From: Sporosarcina jiandibaonis
GTDB taxonomy: Bacteria; Bacillota; Bacilli; Bacillales_A; Planococcaceae
Length of the DNA stretch: 64,000 bases
Direction of reading: 5' to 3'
Assembly (NCBI RefSeq): GCF_013184495.1
Contig: NZ_JAAOIY010000002.1
Span: forward strand, 1 to 64,000
The translations under genes and the position numbers were made by a program. Position 1 is the first letter of the stretch, and each line of letters starts with the position of its first letter. The notes under the pieces were generated by a model. It did no database searches, had not been told where the DNA came from, and was given only the letters and a program-made list of their open reading frames with translations. Shown in pieces: positions 60,193 to 64,000 of the stretch.

Positions 60193-60236
60193 ATCAAAAG
60201 TCGCCACGCCCGGACCTAGAGCCACCCCCCCTAAAA

Positions 60237-61439
60237 TCACTCCGTCTTCGCAGCCAACGCCCGCTCAAACTCCTGCTTCACGCGATGAAGCAATTCAAAG
60301 TCCGTCAATAAACGATAACCCGTAGACGCTAAAGCTTTTGCGCCTGTAATCAACGCTTCATCGCCAATTTCCGACTTCGCAGCTTCTCTGAACTCGTCCG
60401 TGTGCGCGACAAGATTATCAGGACCGATTTTGATATACGGATGTGCAGTCGGAACTTCGTAACTAATATTTCCAGCGTCCGTGGAACCTTTACCTTCTCT
60501 CTTTTCGGTATGAACCACTTCGCCAAGTGCAGAAAGTTCTTCATCCAAGACATTATCAAGAACCGAGTTAAGGACAAGGTCTTTCACTTCATTTTGGAAG
60601 CGTTCGATTTTGACGGTCGCGCCTGTCGCTAGCGCGGCTCCTTCTGCGATATTTCGTACTTTATCCGAAACCTCGACTGTTTTTTTCCATGAAGCTGCGC
60701 GTATATAGAAACGTGCCGATGCATATTCCGGAATAATATTCGGGGCATCCCCGCCGTGCGTAATGATGCCGTGAATACGGACGTCGGACGGCAATTGCTG
60801 GCGAAGCGCATTGATGCCGTTGAACAGTTGAATAACAGCGTCTAACGCGTTAATGCCGTGATGCGGCGAACCGGATGCGTGAGCAGGTTTTCCGAAAAAG
60901 TGGAAGTCGAGTGGATCTACAGCAAGCGATTCCCCTGTCGTCGCAGTTTTGCCGGATGGGTGAATCATCAGCGCTGCATCCACATCTTTTAAGTAGCCAT
61001 GTTTTACGAAGCTGCCTTTCGCGCTGCCATTAGGACCGCCTTCCTCAGCAGGAGTCCCGAGAACGACGACTCGACCTCCTGTTTCAGGAAGTGTTTCAGC
61101 GAGTGCAATTCCCGCTGCAACACTCGTCGCACCTATAATATTATGTCCGCATGCATGTCCTAACCCTGGAAGAGCATCATATTCAGCAAGATAAGCGACT
61201 GTCGGGCCTTCTATTCCACTGTCTTTCACAGCGTAGAAGGATGTTTCATGACCAGCAACGGCTGTTGTCACTTCGAAACCCGCATCTTCCAACAGCGCAA
61301 CGTGTTTAGCGCTGGCAAACACTTCTTCATTCCCGATTTCCGGATTAGCATGGATCTCCTGACTCGTTTGAATATATAACTTGCGGTTCTTTTCGATGGA
61401 TTGGAATAACGTGTTCGTCTCTTCTGTTACAATGCTCAT
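60237..61439 (-). CDS. M20 family amidohydrolase (AbgB-like)
   Basis: Zinc-dependent amidohydrolase of the M20D group, which removes acyl or aminobenzoyl groups from amino acids. Metal residues: GLGHACGHN (His and Asp region), EYDALPGLG, TPAEEGG, and a late His near VAHTDEFREA. The dimerisation lid is in the centre (GKPAHASGSPHHGINALDA). 400 residues. Last gene of the metNIQ operon, 20 bp after metQ. No terminator is seen between its stop and the repeat tract. Confidence 0.9.
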   Translation of the reverse strand: MSIVTEETNTLFQSIEKNRKLYIQTSQEIHANPEIGNEEVFASAKHVALLEDAGFEVTTAVAGHETSFYAVKDSGIEGPTVAYLAEYDALPGLGHACGHNIIGATSVAAGIALAETLPETGGRVVVLGTPAEEGGPNGSAKGSFVKHGYLKDVDAALMIHPSGKTATTGESLAVDPLDFHFFGKPAHASGSPHHGINALDAVIQLFNGINALRQQLPSDVRIHGIITHGGDAPNIIPEYASARFYIRAASWKKTVEVSDKVRNIAEGAALATGATVKIERFQNEVKDLVLNSVLDNVLDEELSALGEVVHTEKREGKGSTDAGNISYEVPTAHPYIKIGPDNLVAHTDEFREAAKSEIGDEALITGAKALASTGYRLLTDFELLHRVKQEFERALAAKTE

Positions 61440-61459
61440 TATGAATGCCCCCAGTTCAA

Positions 61460-62320
61460 TTATTTTTTAAGGTCTTCAAATACCTTGTCAATCTCATCCT
61501 GCGTTAACTTGATCAGATAAGACCCGCCTTTTGTATCTTCTTCAACAGCCTTTGCAATATCGTCTTCTTGGTATAACTCAACGATGCGTTTGAATGTTTT
61601 ATTGTCTTTTTCCTTCTCGCTTGCTGCGATTAAATTCACATAGGGATAAATACTTTCATCATCTGCAGTTTCCCTGAAAATCGGATCCTCGCCTGGTGAA
61701 AATCCTGCCTGTCCAGCAATTCCGTTGTTAATAATTGCTGCAGTAACGTCTGGCAATACGCGTGGTGTTTGTTGTGCGACCATCGGAATAATATCTAATT
61801 TCAATGGATTTTCTACTATTTTACTCGGGTCTCCAAATAATCCGAAATCATCAGATAGTGTAATGAGTTCAGCACTTTCAAGTAGACGCAGTGCACGTGC
61901 TTGGTTAGAAGGGTCATCTGGAATCGCGATTTTGTCGCCTTCTTTAATTTCAGAAACATCCTTGATTTTTTCGGAGTAAACGCCTAGCGGTGCAAACATC
62001 GTCGAACCAATTGGAACAAGTTCATTTCCGCTTTCTTTTACATATTGGGATAAGAAAGAAAAATGCTGGAATGCATTCAAATCAACATCGCCTTGAGCAA
62101 GTGCGTTATTCGGCAAAGTATAATCCGCGAATTCGACTAGTTCAATTTCAATGCCTTCTTTCGCCGCTTTTTCTTTAAGAATTGGCCACTGCACACCATC
62201 TGATCCGTTAACGCCTATTTTTACTTTAACTGTGTCACCATCTGCATTACCTTTTCCGCCGCAAGCAGTTAATATAGCCGCAGTAAAAATCGCTAAACAT
62301 AAAATCAATAATTTTCTCAT
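61460..62320 (-). CDS. metQ: D-methionine-binding lipoprotein MetQ
   Basis: NlpA-family solute-binding lipoprotein that delivers methionine to MetNI. Signal MRKLLILCLAIFTAAILTAC with lipobox LTAC, then VKIGVNGSDGVQWPILKEKA, VEFADYTLPNNALAQGDVDLNAFQH and SMFAPLGVYSEKI, all typical. 286 residues. SD AAGGAGAAG. Third gene of metN-metI-metQ. Confidence 0.95.
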   Translation of the reverse strand: MRKLLILCLAIFTAAILTACGGKGNADGDTVKVKIGVNGSDGVQWPILKEKAAKEGIEIELVEFADYTLPNNALAQGDVDLNAFQHFSFLSQYVKESGNELVPIGSTMFAPLGVYSEKIKDVSEIKEGDKIAIPDDPSNQARALRLLESAELITLSDDFGLFGDPSKIVENPLKLDIIPMVAQQTPRVLPDVTAAIINNGIAGQAGFSPGEDPIFRETADDESIYPYVNLIAASEKEKDNKTFKRIVELYQEDDIAKAVEEDTKGGSYLIKLTQDEIDKVFEDLKK

Positions 62321-62355
62321 TTTCTCTTCTCCTTTTAATTAAGTTTATCTGTCAA

Positions 62356-63018
62356 TTAACGACGCATAACTTTTCTAGAAATCGTATTTCCGATCCATTG
62401 CGCGAGTTGCACCATAACGATGAGGATGACGACCGTTACGATCATGACACTCGCGTCGAATCGTTGGTAACCATAAGTCATGGCGATATGTCCAAGGCCT
62501 CCGCCCCCGACTGTTCCCGCAACCGCGGAAAAGTCGATTAGACTGACTGAAACGAAAGTCAATCCTAATATCAAAGGCCCAAGCGCTTCTGGAATCAATA
62601 CCGTAAAGATAATCCGAAGCGGGCTAGCCCCCATTGCTTGCGCAGCTTCGATAACACCAGGGTCGATACTGACCAAGTTATTTTCAACGACTCTGGCAAC
62701 AACGAAACTCGCCACAATCGTCATCGGGAAAATCGCCGCGGTCGTTCCGATGGTTGTACCGACAACCAATCTCGTTAGTTGTGAAATGGCAACTAAGAAA
62801 ATGATGAATGGAATCGGTCGAATGATATTGATAAGAATATTTAACACCTGTGAAACTGCTTTATTTTCCAAAATATTATTTTCTCTTGTCACAAATAATA
62901 GAAGACCGAGGGAGATCCCAATGATTGAACCGAAAATAAGTGTGGCAATCACCATAATGAGCGTTTCACCAGTCGCTTCTACAATCCGTGGCCAAAACGT
63001 GGACCAATCAACTCTCAT
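62356..63018 (-). CDS. metI: Methionine ABC transporter permease MetI
   Basis: Five-helix permease. Early helix TLIMVIATLIFGSIIGISLGLLLF; EAA-type loop VIEAAQAMGASPLRIIFTVLIPEA, which contacts MetN. 220 residues. AAAGGAGGTC lies 7 nt before the ATG. Overlaps the metN end by 11 bp. Confidence 0.95.
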   Translation of the reverse strand: MRVDWSTFWPRIVEATGETLIMVIATLIFGSIIGISLGLLLFVTRENNILENKAVSQVLNILINIIRPIPFIIFLVAISQLTRLVVGTTIGTTAAIFPMTIVASFVVARVVENNLVSIDPGVIEAAQAMGASPLRIIFTVLIPEALGPLILGLTFVSVSLIDFSAVAGTVGGGGLGHIAMTYGYQRFDASVMIVTVVILIVMVQLAQWIGNTISRKVMRR

Positions 63019-64000
63019 CTTTAATGACCTCCTTTATGTCAACGATCTTTTCAAGTTCCTGCAATACTTTTTGGATCTTTTCCGGTTCGCCTTCAAATGA
63101 AATAAGGAGATTTCCGAAAAAACGTTCTTGAACTTCTCGAACAGAACCGTAAACGATGTTGAAGTCGATTCCGTGTTTTCTAGTGACTTGCGACAGTACT
63201 GGGTCGCTTGCGATTTCACCTTTAAAAATAACGCGATATAACCGGGTACCGCCTTTTGACCGCCATTCATCCAACAGCTTTTCCGAAGGCAAGTCTTGTT
63301 GGATCGATTGGATAAAACGTTGCGTCATCGGATGCTGCGGATTCGTAAAGGTTTCGAAAACCGCGCCCGACTCGATCACTTCGCCATCTTCCATGACCGC
63401 CACATTGTCGCAAATGGATTGGATGACGTGCATTTCATGTGTGATAAGAAGAATGGTGATCCCCAACTCCTTATTCACCTTTTTCAACAACCGTAAAATA
63501 TCGGCTGTGGTATCCGGATCCAAAGCAGAAGTCGCTTCGTCACAGATTAGAACTTCCGGGGAACTGGCAAGCGCCCTGGCAATTCCGACACGTTGTTTCT
63601 GTCCGCCGGATAGTTGATCGGGATAATCTTTCGCTTTATCGGACAGACCGACAAAAGCCAATAGTTCTTTTACACGCTCATGGATTTCCTGTTTTGATAC
63701 GCCTGCCAGCTTTAAAGGATAAGCGACGTTTCCGGCAACAGTTCTCGAGTTAAACAAGTTAAAGTTTTGGAAAATCATTCCGATGTTCCGGCGTTGCGTG
63801 CGCAACTCCTTCGCTGATAATGAGCTGACGTCAACGTTTTGGATGAACACAGAACCAGAAGTCGGGCGTTCAAGCATGTTCACCAACCGCAGCAAGGTAC
63901 TTTTTCCAGCGCCGCTAAATCCGATAATGCCGTAAATATCCCCTTTTTTAATCGATAGGGAAACATCCTTGACCGCATGCACCTCCCGTTTTCCAAGACT
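63008..64000 (-). CDS. metN: Methionine ABC transporter ATPase MetN (5' end outside window)
   Basis: ATPase of the MetNIQ importer. Reading continues to the window end (SLGKREVHAVKDV), so about 10-15 N-terminal residues and the start are missing. Walker A GFSGAGKSTLLRL, Q-loop MIFQNFNLF, signature LSGGQKQRVGIARALA, Walker B VLICDEATSALDP, switch His in ITHEMHV. The C-terminal ACT-like NIL domain (about the last 80 residues) senses methionine. An S-box riboswitch, if any, would be beyond the edge. Confidence 0.96.
   Translation of the reverse strand, partial: SLGKREVHAVKDVSLSIKKGDIYGIIGFSGAGKSTLLRLVNMLERPTSGSVFIQNVDVSSLSAKELRTQRRNIGMIFQNFNLFNSRTVAGNVAYPLKLAGVSKQEIHERVKELLAFVGLSDKAKDYPDQLSGGQKQRVGIARALASSPEVLICDEATSALDPDTTADILRLLKKVNKELGITILLITHEMHVIQSICDNVAVMEDGEVIESGAVFETFTNPQHPMTQRFIQSIQQDLPSEKLLDEWRSKGGTRLYRVIFKGEIASDPVLSQVTRKHGIDFNIVYGSVREVQERFFGNLLISFEGEPEKIQKVLQELEKIVDIKEVIKDES

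Noticed and set aside
60080..60325. 81-codon plus-strand ORF through the repeat tract
   Set aside because: It is made of the 21-bp repeats and the antisense of the M20 gene end, gives a low-complexity basic chain, and has no SD.

Overview
The window is the replication-origin region of a low-GC, endospore-forming Gram-positive bacterium of the Bacillales, most likely a Sporosarcina-like member of the Planococcaceae/Caryophanaceae. This rests on gene order, on YyaC (a protein of spore formers), on the WalRKHIJ-HtrA operon and on many TTG starts behind strong Shine-Dalgarno (SD) sequences. Family placement is inference; no species was identified.

Layout. 1-540: 5' end of a 16S rRNA gene (minus) with two tandem promoters. 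544-9238 (minus): gyrA, gyrB, recF, yaaA, dnaN, dnaA. oriC is bipartite: a DnaA-box cluster between dnaA and rpmH (9304-9598), and an unwinding module with DnaA-trios and DnaA boxes between dnaA and dnaN (7741-7836). 9728-18937 (plus): rpmH, rnpA, yidC/spoIIIJ, jag, mnmE, mnmG, rsmG, noc, soj (parA), spo0J (parB), with two canonical parS sites. 19004-23205: DUF554 membrane protein, yyaC, a MscS channel, a DUF951 protein, ychF and a DUF3267 membrane protein. 23351-29497: rpsF-ssb-rpsR behind a leader that can hide the rpsF ribosome-binding site, then a DUF2232 protein, gdpP, rplI and the replicative helicase. 29852-39254: a LysM-G5-M23 peptidase, walR, walK, walH, walI, walJ, htrA, a 54-residue CxxH/CxxC protein and rlmH, the last two inside another DnaA-box cluster.

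From 39341 the content is accessory or metabolic: D-lactate dehydrogenase behind a double Rex operator; a DUF1456 gene behind a short leader ORF and terminator; an F420-ligase-family protein divergent from a LysR regulator; a small coiled-coil protein and a pseudouridine synthase; an acyl-CoA synthetase; a nucleoside transporter; a two-gene ABC exporter; a nucleotide pyrophosphatase-type phosphodiesterase; an Atg22/UMF1-type MFS protein; a decayed 600-bp stretch; a LolD/MacB-like ABC transporter with a 1076-residue permease; a LytTR regulator next to a CoA-transferase; a tract of six 21-bp repeats; and an M20 amidohydrolase in a metNIQ operon whose metN runs off the window end.

The genes of the first 39 kb tie together replication initiation and elongation (DnaA, DnaN, helicase, gyrase, SSB), origin segregation and nucleoid occlusion (Soj, Spo0J, Noc), translation, tRNA modification, c-di-AMP turnover and cell-wall control. 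I did not see a clear new multi-gene system. The most notable structures are the DnaA-box clusters in jag-mnmE and htrA-rlmH, the DnaA-trio module, the Rex double operator, a third parS-like site at 47756, the rpsF leader fold and the CGACTAAAG repeat tract.
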